A stretch of 64,000 nucleotides of DNA from Shinella zoogloeoides (lineage in GTDB: Bacteria; Pseudomonadota; Alphaproteobacteria; Rhizobiales; Rhizobiaceae): positions 3,601,501 through 3,665,500 of the forward strand of contig NZ_CP132311.1 of NCBI RefSeq assembly GCF_030733845.1, written 5' to 3'. Of the stretch, positions 1 through 10,074 are shown in pieces. Under the pieces are notes generated by a model. That model was not told the origin of the DNA and ran no database searches. It saw nothing but the letters and a program-made list of their open reading frames with translations. The stretch's first letter is position 1. Each line of letters begins with the position of its first letter. The position numbers and the translations under genes are program-made.

Positions 1-350
1 TAGAGGTTGATGACGGCAAGGTCGATCGCGTCGATGCCGTGCGCCTTCATCGCCGCGACATGCTCCACATCGTCGCGGATGGCCAGCAGGCCGCCATGCA
101 CGGAGGGATGCAGCGTCTTGACGCGGCCGTCCATGATTTCCGGAAAACCGGTGACCTCGGAGACGTCGGTCACGGCAAGGCCCGCATCGCTGAGCGCCTT
201 GTGCGTGCCGCCGGTCGACAGCAGGCGCACGCCTTTTTCGGCAAGCGCCCTGGCGAGATCGACGACACCCGCCTTGTCGGAGACCGACAGAAGCGCGGTG
301 CGCACGGCGACACGATCGGGGGCGGGGATTTTCTTGGAAATGACGGCCAT
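1..350 (-). CDS. purH: Bifunctional AICAR formyltransferase/IMP cyclohydrolase, N-terminal part
   Basis: Only the first 116 codons are present; the gene runs off the left edge of the window. PurH carries out the last two steps of purine synthesis in the cytoplasm (AICAR to FAICAR to IMP). The visible part is the IMP cyclohydrolase (MGS-like) domain: after [14 protein letters not shown] come the motifs [11 protein letters not shown] and [16 protein letters not shown], hallmarks of the family. The ATG at 350 has GGAGCG just upstream. It follows the heparinase-like gene on the same strand after about 98 bases, so it may be read from the htpX-rsmB transcript or from its own promoter. Confidence 0.95.
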   Translation of the reverse strand, partial: MAVISKKIPAPDRVAVRTALLSVSDKAGVVDLARALAEKGVRLLSTGGTHKALSDAGLAVTDVSEVTGFPEIMDGRVKTLHPSVHGGLLAIRDDVEHVAAMKAHGIDAIDLAVINL

Positions 351-448
351 GGGGCGCTCCGTTCTGACGGCCCGGGAGGAAGGGCCGGATGGTCATGCGC
401 CCCGTTATCACAGGCGCCGCTGCGAGAAAACCGCGAACGGCCGGAAAA

Positions 449-2131
449 TCAGCGCTGTCGCGCCAGCGACCACTGAACCTCGGGCATTTCGGCAAGTGGC
501 ATGGTGAGCGTGAGCTGGCGCGAGGCCCGCACGCCCGAGGGATCGGCGAAGAAGACGTCCTCTTCCTCCTCGACGGGCACGTCGAGGCAGGTCAGCGCCC
601 AGGCCTCGCCGTCGGGCGCCACGAGCCGCGTTTCATTGGCCGAAGCGCGGTAGAGCTGGATGGCAGGGTGGATGTGGAACCGCACAACCGCCGTCCCGCG
701 CTCGACCGGCCCACTCGGATTGCCGGGCTTATAGAAGTGCTCGCGCCCGCGAATTTCGCCCCCCGAGGCCGCAACGAGGATATCGCGCTCGTAGAGCAGG
801 CCGAAGCGCTTCAGATAACCGTCATGGGTCGCCGTCACACCGTCGGCGCCGGACTCGCGCTCGGTGCGCGATACATCGACCTTGCTGACGCCGCCGATGA
901 CGATCGGCCCGAGGAAGCGGGAGGTGGAGATGCGCGAGGAGGACGTGTCGTTCAGCGTCGCGACCGAATGGGCCGCCGTCATGCGCGACATCTGCCGCAT
1001 CGCTTCGCCGGCAAAGCGCGGGCGGCCGGAATTGACGATGAAGCGGTTTTTCCCCGACGACATCTCGATGGAAAGCGTACCGGACGCGGCGGTCGAGGAG
1101 AGGTCGACGGATTTCGGCAGGCCGGTATCCATCAGCACGACCGTTTCCTTCACCGCCAGCCGATCGTAATTGATAGAGGGCAAGGCCTTGAACGGCGCAC
1201 CGCCGGTCTCGTCATAGCGCAGCGCCGACATCAATTCGTTCGCCAGCGTATAGGTCGCGCCATTGAACAGCGCGAGCTCGCCCCCCTGGTGGCGGAAGAA
1301 ACGCAGCGCCGGGTAGATGCGGTCGATGCAGGGAATGAGCTGCAAAGGCATGTCATGGCCGAGATTGACATAGGTCTGGCGCAGCGGCAGCAGGTCGAGC
1401 AGGAGATCAAGCGCGGCGCGCGGATTGCGCGAGCAATGGCCGCCGTCGGGCAGGATTTGCCGGTCAAGTTCCTCGTCGAGATGGCGCGCGGCCTTGCGCA
1501 TCTTGGACGGCGAAGAGGGCATGGCGATGGAGGCCATGGCAAGCGCGATGCGCACGCGCAGCCGCGGTTCCCCGTCGCGGGTCGTCTCCGCCACATGGCG
1601 CAGGTAGCGCACCTGGAAGGCGAGGCTCTTCAGGAAGCGCCGGTAGAAGGGGTAGTCGGCATCCTTCAGCACGACCGGCGAATGGGAAAGCCAGGCGATG
1701 ATGCGCTGGGCCGTGACATCCGGCCGCCAGGCGAGCCCGCCGATGACCCGCCCATGGCTTTGCAGCCAGTCGTCGACGACGAAGCGCGTGGTCTGCGACG
1801 CCTTTTCCGGATCGACCAGCCGCATATGGCGCAGCCAGCCGAAGGAATGCAGCCGCACGGCGAATTCTTCCGAGGGAAGCTCCAGCGCGAAGGGCGATTC
1901 GTCCTCGCAGTCGAGGCTGCGGCCGGCCAGCGGAAAGCGGCCGGCGGTCATTTCTTCGCCGGCGAAGGAATCGGCCGGATGCAGGTCCGTCGGCGCGACG
2001 ATCAGCCGGTCCGGCGTGCTGCCGGAAAACCGCATGGCGCTGATCCGGCCCAGGGCAAGCCTTCGCGAGAAGCGACGCCACCCCTCACGCACATACAGAT
2101 AGAGAAGCCGCTGACGGTCGGAAAGCTGCAT
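449..2131 (-). CDS. Heparinase II/III family protein
   Basis: A 560-residue protein matching rhizobial heparinase II/III-like proteins that sit between rsmB and purH. The N-terminal half is helical with many Trp, Arg and Leu residues, as in the alginate-lyase-like toroid. The C-terminal half is beta-rich and fits the heparinase II/III-like domain (pfam07940). No clear signal peptide is visible: the protein starts MQLSDRQRLLYLYVREG. The substrate is not known; relatives act on acidic polysaccharides by beta-elimination, but no catalytic residue can be assigned safely here. It lies 113 bases downstream of rsmB on the same strand. The family call is firm; the enzymatic role is inference. Confidence 0.8.
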   Translation of the reverse strand: MQLSDRQRLLYLYVREGWRRFSRRLALGRISAMRFSGSTPDRLIVAPTDLHPADSFAGEEMTAGRFPLAGRSLDCEDESPFALELPSEEFAVRLHSFGWLRHMRLVDPEKASQTTRFVVDDWLQSHGRVIGGLAWRPDVTAQRIIAWLSHSPVVLKDADYPFYRRFLKSLAFQVRYLRHVAETTRDGEPRLRVRIALAMASIAMPSSPSKMRKAARHLDEELDRQILPDGGHCSRNPRAALDLLLDLLPLRQTYVNLGHDMPLQLIPCIDRIYPALRFFRHQGGELALFNGATYTLANELMSALRYDETGGAPFKALPSINYDRLAVKETVVLMDTGLPKSVDLSSTAASGTLSIEMSSGKNRFIVNSGRPRFAGEAMRQMSRMTAAHSVATLNDTSSSRISTSRFLGPIVIGGVSKVDVSRTERESGADGVTATHDGYLKRFGLLYERDILVAASGGEIRGREHFYKPGNPSGPVERGTAVVRFHIHPAIQLYRASANETRLVAPDGEAWALTCLDVPVEEEEDVFFADPSGVRASRQLTLTMPLAEMPEVQWSLARQR

Positions 2132-2244
2132 GGTTAAAGAATGCCTCCAAACCTATAGGTAGGCCGAGGAGGCGAGCGGCGTCAATTCATTGGCGAGCGA
2201 TGGACTGTTGATGAAAGCAGCTATATTTTGGAACAAAATTCCAC

Positions 2245-3645
2245 TCAACTGCCATTTCGCAACCGTACCGCGTAAAAACCATCCATTCCGCCCGCATGCG
2301 TGGCGGTTGCCGGCAGCATGGCGGGCGTAGTGCGGAATTCGCCGCGGGAGGAGATCGCCGCTTCGAGGCCCGGCCAGTCGGCCGGATCGACCGGATCGAT
2401 GCGCCAGGCGGGATTGTCGGCCAGCACGCGCGCGATCATCTCCTCGCCCTCGCTCGGATCGAGCGAGCAATTGGAAAAGACCAGCGTGCCGCCGGGCTTC
2501 ACCAGCGTCAGCGAATGGCGCAGCAAGCGCTCCTGCAGGCGCGCGAGCTTCTCGATGTCTTCCGGCCCCTTGGTCCAGAGCACGTCCGGGTGGCGGCGGA
2601 TCGTACCGGTGGAAGAGCAGGGTGCATCGAGCAGGATGGCATCGAACAGATTGGCGGGCTTGTAGTCCGCCATGTTCGCCTCGACCGTGGTCGCCGACAG
2701 GCCGAGCCGGTCGAGATTGCCGACAAGCCGCTTCAGGCGGTTGCCGGACTGGTCGAGGGCCGTGACCACGCCGCCGGCGAGCGCCAGCTGCGCCGTCTTG
2801 CCACCCGGCGCGGCGCAGAGATCGGCAACCTGCTTGCCGGCAAGCGGACCGAACAGTTTCGCCGGAATGCTGGCCGCTGCGTCCTGCACCCACCATTCGC
2901 CCGCTTCGAACCCTTCCAGCGCCGGGATGGCGCCGGAGGCGGTGGGCAGGCGCACGGAGCCGGTCGGCAGGACAAGGCCGCCGAGCCGCGCGGCCCAGCC
3001 TTCCGGGTCGGACTTGACGGTCAGGTCGATTGTGGAAGGCTCGAGCAGCGCTTCACCGATGCGCGCTGCCCGCTCCTTGCCGTAAACGGCGACAAGCCGC
3101 GCCTCGAACCAGGCCGGGATGACCGAGACCGTGCGGGTCGCGCTGAGATGCGAGGCCTTTTCGCGGGAGAGGCGGCGCAGCACCGCATTGGTGAGGCTGG
3201 CGAAGCGGCGGTTGCGCGGGTCGATCTGCGCCTGTTCCACCGCAAGGTCGACGGCGGAATGATCCGGCACGTCGAGATAGAGAATCTGCGCGGCGGCGAC
3301 CGTCAGGACATGGTGCAGCGCTCGCGCGCCTTCCGGCAGGGGCGTGCCGACCAGCGTGTCGAGAATGGCCTCGATGCGGAGGAGGTGGCGCAGCGCCGTG
3401 TTGAGAATCGCGCGGACAAGCGCGCGGTCGGCGTCGCTCAGCTGCTTATAGGCCGGATTGCCGTTTTCCAGGTCCAGCATGCCGTCGAGCGGCGTGCGCC
3501 GATCGACCACGGCCGCGAGGATCTTGGCCGCCGCCTGCCGGGCGCGCAGGCCCGGCTTTTCGGGGCCGGCAGGCTCCGCGGGCCGCGGGCCCTTGCCGCC
3601 ATTATGCCGTTTCGGATGCGTTTTCTGTTTTCTGTCGTCGCTCAA
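2245..3645 (-). CDS. rsmB: 16S rRNA (cytosine-967-C5)-methyltransferase RsmB family
   Basis: A 466-residue SAM-dependent methyltransferase that puts a methyl group on a cytosine of 16S rRNA. An N-terminal NusB-like domain (about residues 30-160) precedes the Rossmann methyltransferase domain. The SAM-binding loop is [14 protein letters not shown]. The two family cysteines appear in [15 protein letters not shown] and [13 protein letters not shown]. The start is TTG at 3645, overlapping the htpX stop (TTGA), which points to translational coupling; no better ATG precedes the NusB domain. A Lys/Arg-rich tail of about 25 residues starts the protein. It may be annotated as a generic RsmB/NOP family protein. 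Confidence 0.9.
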   Translation of the reverse strand: MSDDRKQKTHPKRHNGGKGPRPAEPAGPEKPGLRARQAAAKILAAVVDRRTPLDGMLDLENGNPAYKQLSDADRALVRAILNTALRHLLRIEAILDTLVGTPLPEGARALHHVLTVAAAQILYLDVPDHSAVDLAVEQAQIDPRNRRFASLTNAVLRRLSREKASHLSATRTVSVIPAWFEARLVAVYGKERAARIGEALLEPSTIDLTVKSDPEGWAARLGGLVLPTGSVRLPTASGAIPALEGFEAGEWWVQDAAASIPAKLFGPLAGKQVADLCAAPGGKTAQLALAGGVVTALDQSGNRLKRLVGNLDRLGLSATTVEANMADYKPANLFDAILLDAPCSSTGTIRRHPDVLWTKGPEDIEKLARLQERLLRHSLTLVKPGGTLVFSNCSLDPSEGEEMIARVLADNPAWRIDPVDPADWPGLEAAISSRGEFRTTPAMLPATATHAGGMDGFYAVRLRNGS

Positions 3646-4607
3646 GACCAGGGACCCTTGGGTGGTTCGGAACCACCGCGTCCCCAGCCCGTCGTCGGAA
3701 CGGAGCGCGATTTGCGCACCGGATTATCAGCCCGCACCGGTTCCGTCGAGCGCGCCTGCATGCCGCGGGCCATTTCCTGAAGCGCGGCAATGCGGTTTTC
3801 CGTGTTCGGGTGGGTGGAGAACAGGTTGTCCATGCGCTCGCCCGACAGCGGATTGATGATGAACATATGCGCGGTCGCCGGATTGTGCTCGGCGGCATCG
3901 TTGGGGATGCGCCCGGCGGCGACGGCGATCTTCTTCAGCGCCGAGGCGAGCCACAGCGGGTTGCCGCAGATCTCCGCACCCCGCTTGTCGGCGGAATATT
4001 CGCGCGTCCGGCTGATCGCCATCTGCACCAGCATGGCGGCGAAGGGCGCGACGATCATCGCGATCAGCACGCCAATGAAGCCGAGCGGATTGTTGTTCTC
4101 GCGGTTGCCGCTGCCGCCGAAGAACATGGCGAAGTTGGCGAGCATGGAGATCGCGCCGGCGATCGTCGCCGTCAGCGTCATCGTCAGCGTGTCGCGGTTC
4201 TGGATATGGGCAAGCTCGTGCGCCATGACACCCGCGACCTCTTCGTAGGAGAGCGCCTGGAGAAGGCCGGTCGAGGCGGCGACGGCGGCGTTCTGCGGGT
4301 TGCGTCCGGTCGCGAAGGCGTTCGGCTGGTCGCTATTGATGACATAGACGCGCGGCATGGGCAGGCCGGCGCGCTTGGCGAGATCGCGCACGATGCCGTA
4401 ATATTCCGGCGCCGAGCGTTCATCCACCTCCTTGGCGCCGTACATGGACAGGACCATGCGGTCGGAATTCCAGTAGGAGAAGAAGTTCATGCCGATCGCG
4501 ACGAGAAGCGCGATCATCATGCCGCCCTTGCCGCCGATGAGCAGGCCCACGCCCATGAAAAGCGCCGTCATGAAGGCGAGCAGCATGGCTGTGCGAACGA
4601 TGTTCAT
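3642..4607 (-). CDS. htpX: Membrane zinc metalloprotease HtpX
   Basis: A 321-residue M48B heat-shock protease of the inner membrane that degrades damaged membrane proteins. Two N-terminal membrane helices (about residues 5-23 and 29-45) are followed by the zinc motif HELAH at residues 130-134. Further hydrophobic segments lie near residues 145-200. The C-terminal tail is Pro/Gly/Arg-rich and low in complexity. The stop overlaps the rsmB TTG start by four bases, so the two genes are probably co-transcribed. A parS-like sequence lies 60 bases upstream of the start, in the gap to the divergent SDHAF4-like gene. Confidence 0.95.
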   Translation of the reverse strand: MNIVRTAMLLAFMTALFMGVGLLIGGKGGMMIALLVAIGMNFFSYWNSDRMVLSMYGAKEVDERSAPEYYGIVRDLAKRAGLPMPRVYVINSDQPNAFATGRNPQNAAVAASTGLLQALSYEEVAGVMAHELAHIQNRDTLTMTLTATIAGAISMLANFAMFFGGSGNRENNNPLGFIGVLIAMIVAPFAAMLVQMAISRTREYSADKRGAEICGNPLWLASALKKIAVAAGRIPNDAAEHNPATAHMFIINPLSGERMDNLFSTHPNTENRIAALQEMARGMQARSTEPVRADNPVRKSRSVPTTGWGRGGSEPPKGPWS

Positions 4608-4667
4608 GCGTTTTCGGCTCCTGTTGGATCTCGTTGCCAGATTTCCATCCCCTTGCTGTCAAGGGCA

Positions 4668-4683
4668 TGTTTCACGTGAATCA
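4668..4683. other. parS-like centromere site 1
   Basis: TGTTTCACGTGAATCA matches the palindromic parS consensus TGTTTCACGTGAAACA at 15 of 16 positions. It is intergenic, between the divergent htpX and SDHAF4-like genes, about 11 kb from parB. ParB from this window is the expected binder. Confidence 0.75.
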
Positions 4684-4766
4684 CCGCTTTCCACAGTGTC
4701 CTCACGCTCCTATATGATGGTAAGCGAAGAGGAGTTCTTCAATATCCCGGAAGGATGCCGAATTTC

Positions 4767-4964
4767 ATGCAAAGCGACAACGACAATCATTCCGACGGCC
4801 GCAAGGTGCTTCCGCCCGCGGCGCTGCGCGCCCTTCAGGAGGCGGAAGAGCGGCGCAAGGCCGCACAGCCCGTCGAACGCGAGCCGGAGATCGGCGGACG
4901 CGGCGGCGAGGACCCGGCACGCTTCGGCGACTGGGAGATCAAGGGTCGGGCGATCGATTTCTGA
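4767..4964 (+). CDS. DUF1674 protein, SDHAF4-like succinate dehydrogenase assembly factor
   Basis: A very small protein (65 residues from this start) whose C-terminus carries the DUF1674/SDHAF4 signature: EIGGRGGEDPARFGDWE followed by KGRAIDF at the very end. In mitochondria SDHAF4 binds the flavinated SdhA subunit and helps assemble succinate dehydrogenase. The same role in bacteria is inferred from homology. ATG 4767 is preferred because GGAAGG ends at 4754, giving a usable gap. The upstream ATG at 4755 abuts the same Shine-Dalgarno sequence directly and is less likely. The N-terminal half is charged and probably disordered. It converges on acs, with a shared terminator between them. Confidence 0.85.
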   Translation: MQSDNDNHSDGRKVLPPAALRALQEAEERRKAAQPVEREPEIGGRGGEDPARFGDWEIKGRAIDF

Positions 4965-5023
4965 GAGCGGGAATCCGGCTCAGGAATAATTGGGGTCTGC
5001 CATGACCCGCAACCCTCAAACGA

Positions 5024-5048
5024 AAACGGCGGCCATCGGCCGCCGTTT
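5024..5048. terminator. Bidirectional terminator between the SDHAF4-like gene and acs
   Basis: A perfect 11-base inverted repeat (AAACGGCGGCC / GGCCGCCGTTT) with a 3-base loop. It is flanked by A residues on the left and T residues on the right, and lies between the 3' ends of two convergent genes. Confidence 0.8.
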
Positions 5049-5065
5049 CGCTGTTGTCAGGCCGC

Positions 5066-7021
5066 TCAGCCGACGGCCTTGTTCTGCCGGTTGGCGATCA
5101 GGTCGTCCACGACGGCGGGATCGGCGAGCGTCGACGTATCCCCGAGCGCGCCGAAATCATCCTCGGCGATCTTGCGCAGGATGCGGCGCATGATCTTGCC
5201 AGAGCGGGTCTTCGGCAGGCCGGGCGAGAACTGGATCTTGTCCGGCGTAGCGATCGGGCCGATTTCCTTGCGCACGTGCTTGACGAGGTCCTGGCGCAGC
5301 GCGTCATTGCCCTCCTCGCCGGCCATCAGCGAGACATAGCAATAGATGCCCTGGCCCTTGAGGCTGTGCGGATAGCCGACGACGGCCGCTTCCGAGACGA
5401 GATGGTGCGAGACCAGCGCCGATTCGATTTCCGCCGTGCCGAGGCGGTGGCCGGAAATGTTGAGCACGTCGTCGACGCGGCCGGTGATCCAGTAATAGCC
5501 GTCCTCGTCGCGCCGGCAGCCGTCGCCGGTGAAATACTTGCCCTTGTAGGTGGAGAAGTAGGTTTCGACGAAGCGCTTGTGATCGCCGTAGACAGTGCGC
5601 ATCTGGCCGGGCCAGCTATCGACGATGCAGAGATTGCCGTCCGCCGCGCCCTCCAGCACGTTGCCCTCGTTGTCGACGAGTTGCGGCTTGATGCCGAAGA
5701 ACGGCCGCGTTGCCGAACCGGGCTTCAGGTCCGTGGCGCCCGGCAGCGGCGTAATCAGGATACCGCCCGTCTCCGTCTGCCACCAGGTATCGACGATCGG
5801 CGAACGGCCCTCGCCGACGACGTTGTAGTACCATTCCCAGGCTTCCGGGTTGATCGGTTCGCCGACAGAGCCGAGCAGGCGCAGCGAGGAGCGCGACGAG
5901 CGCTTCACGAAGTCGTCGCCGGCGCCCATCAGCGCACGGATCGCCGTCGGGGCAGTGTAGAAGATATTGACCTTGTGCTTGTCGATCACTTCCCAGAACC
6001 GGCCGGCATCCGGGAAGTTCGGCACGCCCTCGAACATCAGGGTGGTCGCGCGGTTCGCCAACGGCCCGTAGACGATGTAGGAATGGCCGGTGACCCAGCC
6101 GACATCGGCCGTGCACCAGTAGATATCGCCGTCCTGATAGTCGAAGACGTATTTGTGCGTCATCGAGGCGTAGACGAGATAGCCCGCCGTCGTGTGCAGA
6201 ACGCCCTTCGGCTTGCCGGTGGAGCCCGAAGTGTAGAGGATGAAGAGCGGGTCTTCCGCCTTCATCTTGGCCGGCGGACAATCGCGCGGCACGGTCAGCA
6301 CTTCCTGGTGATGCCAGATGTCGCGGCCGGGCGCCCAGCCGATCTTGCCGCCGGTGCGGCGCACGACGAGCACCTTATTGACGATGACATGCTGCTTGGC
6401 GGCGATGTCGATCGCCGTATCGGTGTTTTCCTTGAGCGGGATCGGCTTGCCGCCGCGCACGCCCTCGTCGCAGGTGACGACGAAGGTGGATTCGCAGTCG
6501 ACGATGCGGCCGGCCAGCGCATCCGGCGAGAAGCCGCCGAAGACGACGGAATGCACGGCGCCGATGCGCGCGCAGGCCAGCATGGCATAGGCCGCTTCCG
6601 GAATCATCGGCATGTAGATGGTGACGCGGTCGCCCTTCTTGACGCCGTGCTTCTTCATCACGTTCGCCATGCGGCAGACGTGATCGTAAAGCTCGTTATA
6701 GGTGATCTTCTTGTCGATATAGGGGTTGTCGCCTTCCCAGATGATGGCGACGTCGTCGCCATGCGCCTTCAGGTGCCGGTCGATGCAGTTGTAGGAGACA
6801 TTGGTGATGCCGTCCTCGAACCACTTGATCGGGACCTTGCCGGAAAAGGACGTGTTCTTGACCTTGGTATAGGGCTTGAACCAGTCGATCCGCATGCCAT
6901 GCTTGTCCCAGAAACGCTCCGGATTCTCGACGCTCTCGCGATACCAGTTCTGATAGGTCTCGTTGTCGATCAGCGCACGGCTTTTCGCGGATTTCAGGAC
7001 CGGATAGGTCTTTGCGGACAT
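5066..7021 (-). CDS. acs: Acetyl-CoA synthetase
   Basis: A 651-residue AMP-forming acetate-CoA ligase that activates acetate to acetyl-CoA in the cytoplasm. The adenylate-forming signature [19 protein letters not shown] and the acetate-pocket motif WWQTETGG are present. Near the C-terminus lies [11 protein letters not shown], whose lysine is the catalytic residue and known acetylation site of the family. ATG 7021 is chosen because GGAGGAAACC precedes it directly and the family normally starts [12 protein letters not shown]; a further upstream in-frame start (7114) lacks support. Length is normal. A second member of the family, prpE, lies on the other side of trcR. Confidence 0.97.
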   Translation of the reverse strand: MSAKTYPVLKSAKSRALIDNETYQNWYRESVENPERFWDKHGMRIDWFKPYTKVKNTSFSGKVPIKWFEDGITNVSYNCIDRHLKAHGDDVAIIWEGDNPYIDKKITYNELYDHVCRMANVMKKHGVKKGDRVTIYMPMIPEAAYAMLACARIGAVHSVVFGGFSPDALAGRIVDCESTFVVTCDEGVRGGKPIPLKENTDTAIDIAAKQHVIVNKVLVVRRTGGKIGWAPGRDIWHHQEVLTVPRDCPPAKMKAEDPLFILYTSGSTGKPKGVLHTTAGYLVYASMTHKYVFDYQDGDIYWCTADVGWVTGHSYIVYGPLANRATTLMFEGVPNFPDAGRFWEVIDKHKVNIFYTAPTAIRALMGAGDDFVKRSSRSSLRLLGSVGEPINPEAWEWYYNVVGEGRSPIVDTWWQTETGGILITPLPGATDLKPGSATRPFFGIKPQLVDNEGNVLEGAADGNLCIVDSWPGQMRTVYGDHKRFVETYFSTYKGKYFTGDGCRRDEDGYYWITGRVDDVLNISGHRLGTAEIESALVSHHLVSEAAVVGYPHSLKGQGIYCYVSLMAGEEGNDALRQDLVKHVRKEIGPIATPDKIQFSPGLPKTRSGKIMRRILRKIAEDDFGALGDTSTLADPAVVDDLIANRQNKAVG

Positions 7022-7251
7022 GGTTTCCTCCCTAGACTGCGGATGTACAAGGCCCGATCTCCTCCGGTCCCCGTGCTTCCCGAGCATACATATCAGGTCA
7101 AAGTCCTCGGGCAATTAGACAAAAGGTCATTTGCGCTTGAAGAATTGCATTTCTGCGACAGTAGCGTTATAGAGGGCCCGAATTCCCGGAACATAGTGGT
7201 TACTACCCACGGCCCGCGACACCGGCGCGGACGGACAAGAGGACTATATCC

Positions 7252-7953
7252 ATGGCTCAACAGCTGCTCATGCCAAAGGCGACCGCGGTCTGGCTGGTCG
7301 ACAACACGGCGCTGTCGTTCGACCAGATCGCCACTTTCTGCAAACTGCACCCGCTCGAAGTGAAGGCCATTGCCGACGGCGAATCAGCCCAGGGCATTAA
7401 GGGCCTCGACCCGATCTCGACCGGCCAGCTCTCGCGCGAGGAAATTGCCCGCGCGGAAGGCAATCCGAACCACAAGCTGAAGCTTTCCGAGCCGAAGGTC
7501 CGCGTGCCGGAATCCAAGCGCAAGGGCCCGCGCTACACGCCGGTCTCCAAGCGCCAGGATCGCCCGAACGCCATTCTCTGGCTCGTGCGCAACCATCCCG
7601 AACTGAAGGATGCGCAAATCTCGCGTCTCGTCGGCACGACCAAGTCGACGATCGAGCAGATCCGCGACCGCACCCACTGGAATTCAACGAATCTGACGCC
7701 GATGGATCCGGTGACGCTCGGCCTGTGCTCGCAGATCGATCTCGACCTGGAAGTCGAGCGCGCCTCCAAGGGCCGTCCGCTGCCGACCGCCGCCGAACTC
7801 GGCGCGACGCTCGAAGCCGCCCAGGAAACGGAAAAGCTGCCCTACAGCACCGACCGCGAGGACGAGAAGGAAATCGATGCCGATGCCGTCTTCGCCAAGC
7901 TCAAGTCGCTGAAGTCGTCCACGCCTGACGACGACGAGGACGACCGCTTCTAA
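7252..7953 (+). CDS. trcR: Cell-cycle transcriptional regulator TrcR (DUF1013)
   Basis: A 233-residue protein of the alphaproteobacterial DUF1013/TrcR family. The N-terminus reads MAQQLLMPKATAVWLVDNT. The middle (about residues 95-145) has a helix-turn-helix-like stretch, with DAQISRLVGTTKSTIEQIRD as the likely recognition part. The C-terminal 60 residues are acidic and probably disordered. Relatives associate with RNA polymerase and affect cell-cycle promoters; which promoters are touched here cannot be seen. GAGGAC precedes the ATG. The 230-base gap upstream separates it from the divergent acs; I see no clear regulatory element there. Confidence 0.9.
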   Translation: MAQQLLMPKATAVWLVDNTALSFDQIATFCKLHPLEVKAIADGESAQGIKGLDPISTGQLSREEIARAEGNPNHKLKLSEPKVRVPESKRKGPRYTPVSKRQDRPNAILWLVRNHPELKDAQISRLVGTTKSTIEQIRDRTHWNSTNLTPMDPVTLGLCSQIDLDLEVERASKGRPLPTAAELGATLEAAQETEKLPYSTDREDEKEIDADAVFAKLKSLKSSTPDDDEDDRF

Positions 7954-7976
7954 GCAGCGCATCGTCGAGGAAGATC

Positions 7977-8008
7977 AAAAACCCGGCCGTTCCAACGGCC
8001 GGGTTTTT
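7977..8008. terminator. Strong bidirectional terminator between trcR and prpE
   Basis: A perfect 15-base inverted repeat (AAAAACCCGGCCGTT / AACGGCCGGGTTTTT) with a 2-base loop, ending in a T-run on each strand. It sits 23 bases after the trcR stop and 33 bases from the prpE stop. Confidence 0.93.
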
Positions 8009-8041
8009 TATTGGCGCTCTGCCGGCCTGAATCGGAAACCC

Positions 8042-9940
8042 TCAGCCGATCCGGCGCCCTGCCAGCGCGGCCGCGATCTCGTCGAGAATGGCGGGATCGT
8101 CGATCGTCGCCGGCATCTTCCACGCCTCGCCGTCGGCGATCTTCTGCATTGTGCCACGCAGGATCTTGCCGGAGCGGGTCTTCGGCAGGCGCTTCACGCA
8201 GATCGCCGTCTTGAACGCCGCGACGGGCCCGATGCGCTCGCGCACGAGCCCCATGACCTCCTGCTCCACGAGCGATGATTCACGTGAAACACCGCTCTTG
8301 AGAACGAGGAAGCCGGCCGGCACTTGGCCCTTGACCGCATCGGCAATGCCGATCACCGCGCATTCGGCAACGTCCGGATGGCTGGCGCAGACCTCCTCCA
8401 TGCCGCCCGTCGAAAGCCGGTGGCCGGCGACATTGATGATGTCGTCCGTGCGCGCCATGACGAAGACGTATCCGTCCTCGTCGACATAGCCGGCATCGGC
8501 CGTCTTGTAGTAACCGGGAAACTCCGAAAGACAGGCCGCGCGGAACCGCTCGTCGGCATTCCAGAAGGTCGTCAGGCAGCCCGGGGGCAGGGGCAGTTTC
8601 AGGGCGATGTTGCCGAGCGTGCCAGGCGCCACTTCATGGCCGGCATCATCAAGCACGTGCAGCTCGTAGCCCGGCATGGGCACGGTGGGCGAGCCGTGTT
8701 TCACCGGAAGCTGTCCGAGACCGATCGGATTACCGACGATCGCCCAGCCCGTCTCGGTCTGCCACCAGTGATCGATGACGGGCACGCCGAGCACGCTCTC
8801 CGCCCAGCGGATCGTGTCCGGATCCGCGCGTTCGCCGGCCAGGAACAGCGCGCGCAGGCTCGAAAGGTCATGGCGTTTGACGAGCGCGCCCTCGGGGTCC
8901 TCCTTGCGGATGGCCCGGAAGGCCGTCGGCGCGGTGAAGAGCACCGAGACGTTGTATTCCTCGACGACCCGCCAGAAGGCGCCCGCATCCGGCGTGCCGA
9001 CCGGCTTGCCCTCGTAGAGCACCGTCGTGCTGCCGTTCAGAAGCGGCGCATAGACAATATAGGAATGGCCGACCACCCAGCCGATATCCGACGCCGCCCA
9101 GTAGACCTCACCCGGTTCGACCCCGTAGAGCGCCCGCATCGTCCAGGCGAGGGCGACCATGTGGCCGCCATTGTCGCGGATCACGCCCTTCGGCTGGCCG
9201 GTCGTGCCCGATGTATAGAGGATATAGAGCGGATCGGTCGCGGCGAGCGGGACGCACGGCACCGTGCGCCCACGCGCCGCCGCCAGCGCCGGCCCGAGAT
9301 CGACATCGCGGCCCTCCGTGAGGTCCGCCGCCAGCTCGGGCCGCTGCAGGACGAGGCAGTGCTCCGGCTTGTGGCGGGCAAGGGCGATCGCTCCGTCGAG
9401 AAGCGGCTTGTAGGCGACCACCCGGCTGGGCTCCACGCCGCAGCTTGCCGTGACGACGAGCTTGGCCGCGCAATCGTCTATCCGCGCCGCCAGTTCGCTC
9501 GCGGCAAACCCGCCGAAGACCACCGAGTGAATGGCGCCGATGCGCGCGCAGGCCAGCATGGCGAAGACCGCTTCGGGAATCATCGGCATGTAGAGGATGA
9601 CGCGGTCGCCCTTGCCGACGCCATGATCGGCCAGCACCGCCGCCATCGCGTTCACCTGCGCCAGCAGCTCGGCATAGCTGTAGCGCGCCTTCCGACCGGT
9701 TACGGGACTGTCATAGATCAGCGCGGCCTGCTCGCCCCGCCCGGCCGCCACATGCCGGTCGACGCAGTTGTGGCAGGTATTGCCGGCCGCATCCGGAAAC
9801 CAGCGCCCGTAGACGCCCTGTCCGCCGTCGAAAATCTGCGTCGGTTCCGTAAACCAGTCGATCGCCCTGGAAAGCTCGGCCCAGTGGCCGCCCGGATCGT
9901 CCTTCCAGGCACGATAGATCTCGGCATAGCTCTTCAGCAT
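8042..9940 (-). CDS. prpE: Propionyl-CoA synthetase
   Basis: A 632-residue acyl-CoA ligase close to Acs but with PrpE features: it starts MLKSYAEIYRAWKDDP, and the pocket reads DHWWQTETGWAIVGN rather than the Acs form. The adenylation motif is ILYTSGTTGQPKGVIRDNG, and the C-terminal catalytic lysine lies in [11 protein letters not shown]. It converts propionate, ATP and CoA to propionyl-CoA and would feed the methylmalonyl or methylcitrate route, which is not in this window. ATG 9940 follows GGGAGGATGCG. A parS-like site is embedded in the coding sequence at 8276-8291. Acetate use as a side activity cannot be excluded. Confidence 0.92.
   Translation of the reverse strand: MLKSYAEIYRAWKDDPGGHWAELSRAIDWFTEPTQIFDGGQGVYGRWFPDAAGNTCHNCVDRHVAAGRGEQAALIYDSPVTGRKARYSYAELLAQVNAMAAVLADHGVGKGDRVILYMPMIPEAVFAMLACARIGAIHSVVFGGFAASELAARIDDCAAKLVVTASCGVEPSRVVAYKPLLDGAIALARHKPEHCLVLQRPELAADLTEGRDVDLGPALAAARGRTVPCVPLAATDPLYILYTSGTTGQPKGVIRDNGGHMVALAWTMRALYGVEPGEVYWAASDIGWVVGHSYIVYAPLLNGSTTVLYEGKPVGTPDAGAFWRVVEEYNVSVLFTAPTAFRAIRKEDPEGALVKRHDLSSLRALFLAGERADPDTIRWAESVLGVPVIDHWWQTETGWAIVGNPIGLGQLPVKHGSPTVPMPGYELHVLDDAGHEVAPGTLGNIALKLPLPPGCLTTFWNADERFRAACLSEFPGYYKTADAGYVDEDGYVFVMARTDDIINVAGHRLSTGGMEEVCASHPDVAECAVIGIADAVKGQVPAGFLVLKSGVSRESSLVEQEVMGLVRERIGPVAAFKTAICVKRLPKTRSGKILRGTMQKIADGEAWKMPATIDDPAILDEIAAALAGRRIG
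8276..8291. other. parS-like site 2, inside prpE
   Basis: TGATTCACGTGAAACA, 15 of 16 matches to parS. Within prpE it encodes the SGVSRES stretch near the C-terminus. It is the exact reverse complement of sites 1 and 5. Confidence 0.7.
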
Positions 9941-10074
9941 CGCATCCTCCCTGTCCGGCCAGCGCGTGGCCGGTTCCTCCGAAGGGAAGAATAGGAGAGG
10001 GCGGCCTTTCCGCAAAGCCAGACCAAAGCCTCAAGTGGTGGGGTTACCCCTTGCTCTTTGTCAGGACGAGCGTA

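Noticed and set aside
389..2137. A long plus-strand open frame (582 codons) opposite the heparinase-like gene
   Set aside because: It is the antiparallel shadow of a GC-rich gene: composition is Arg/Gly/Asp/His-rich, no family is recognisable, and the minus-strand product matches a known family.
7022..7251. Possible riboswitch or small RNA between acs and trcR
   Set aside because: The 230-base gap shows no clear hairpin with a T-run and no motif I can name; only the trcR ribosome site and weak promoter-like hexamers are visible.
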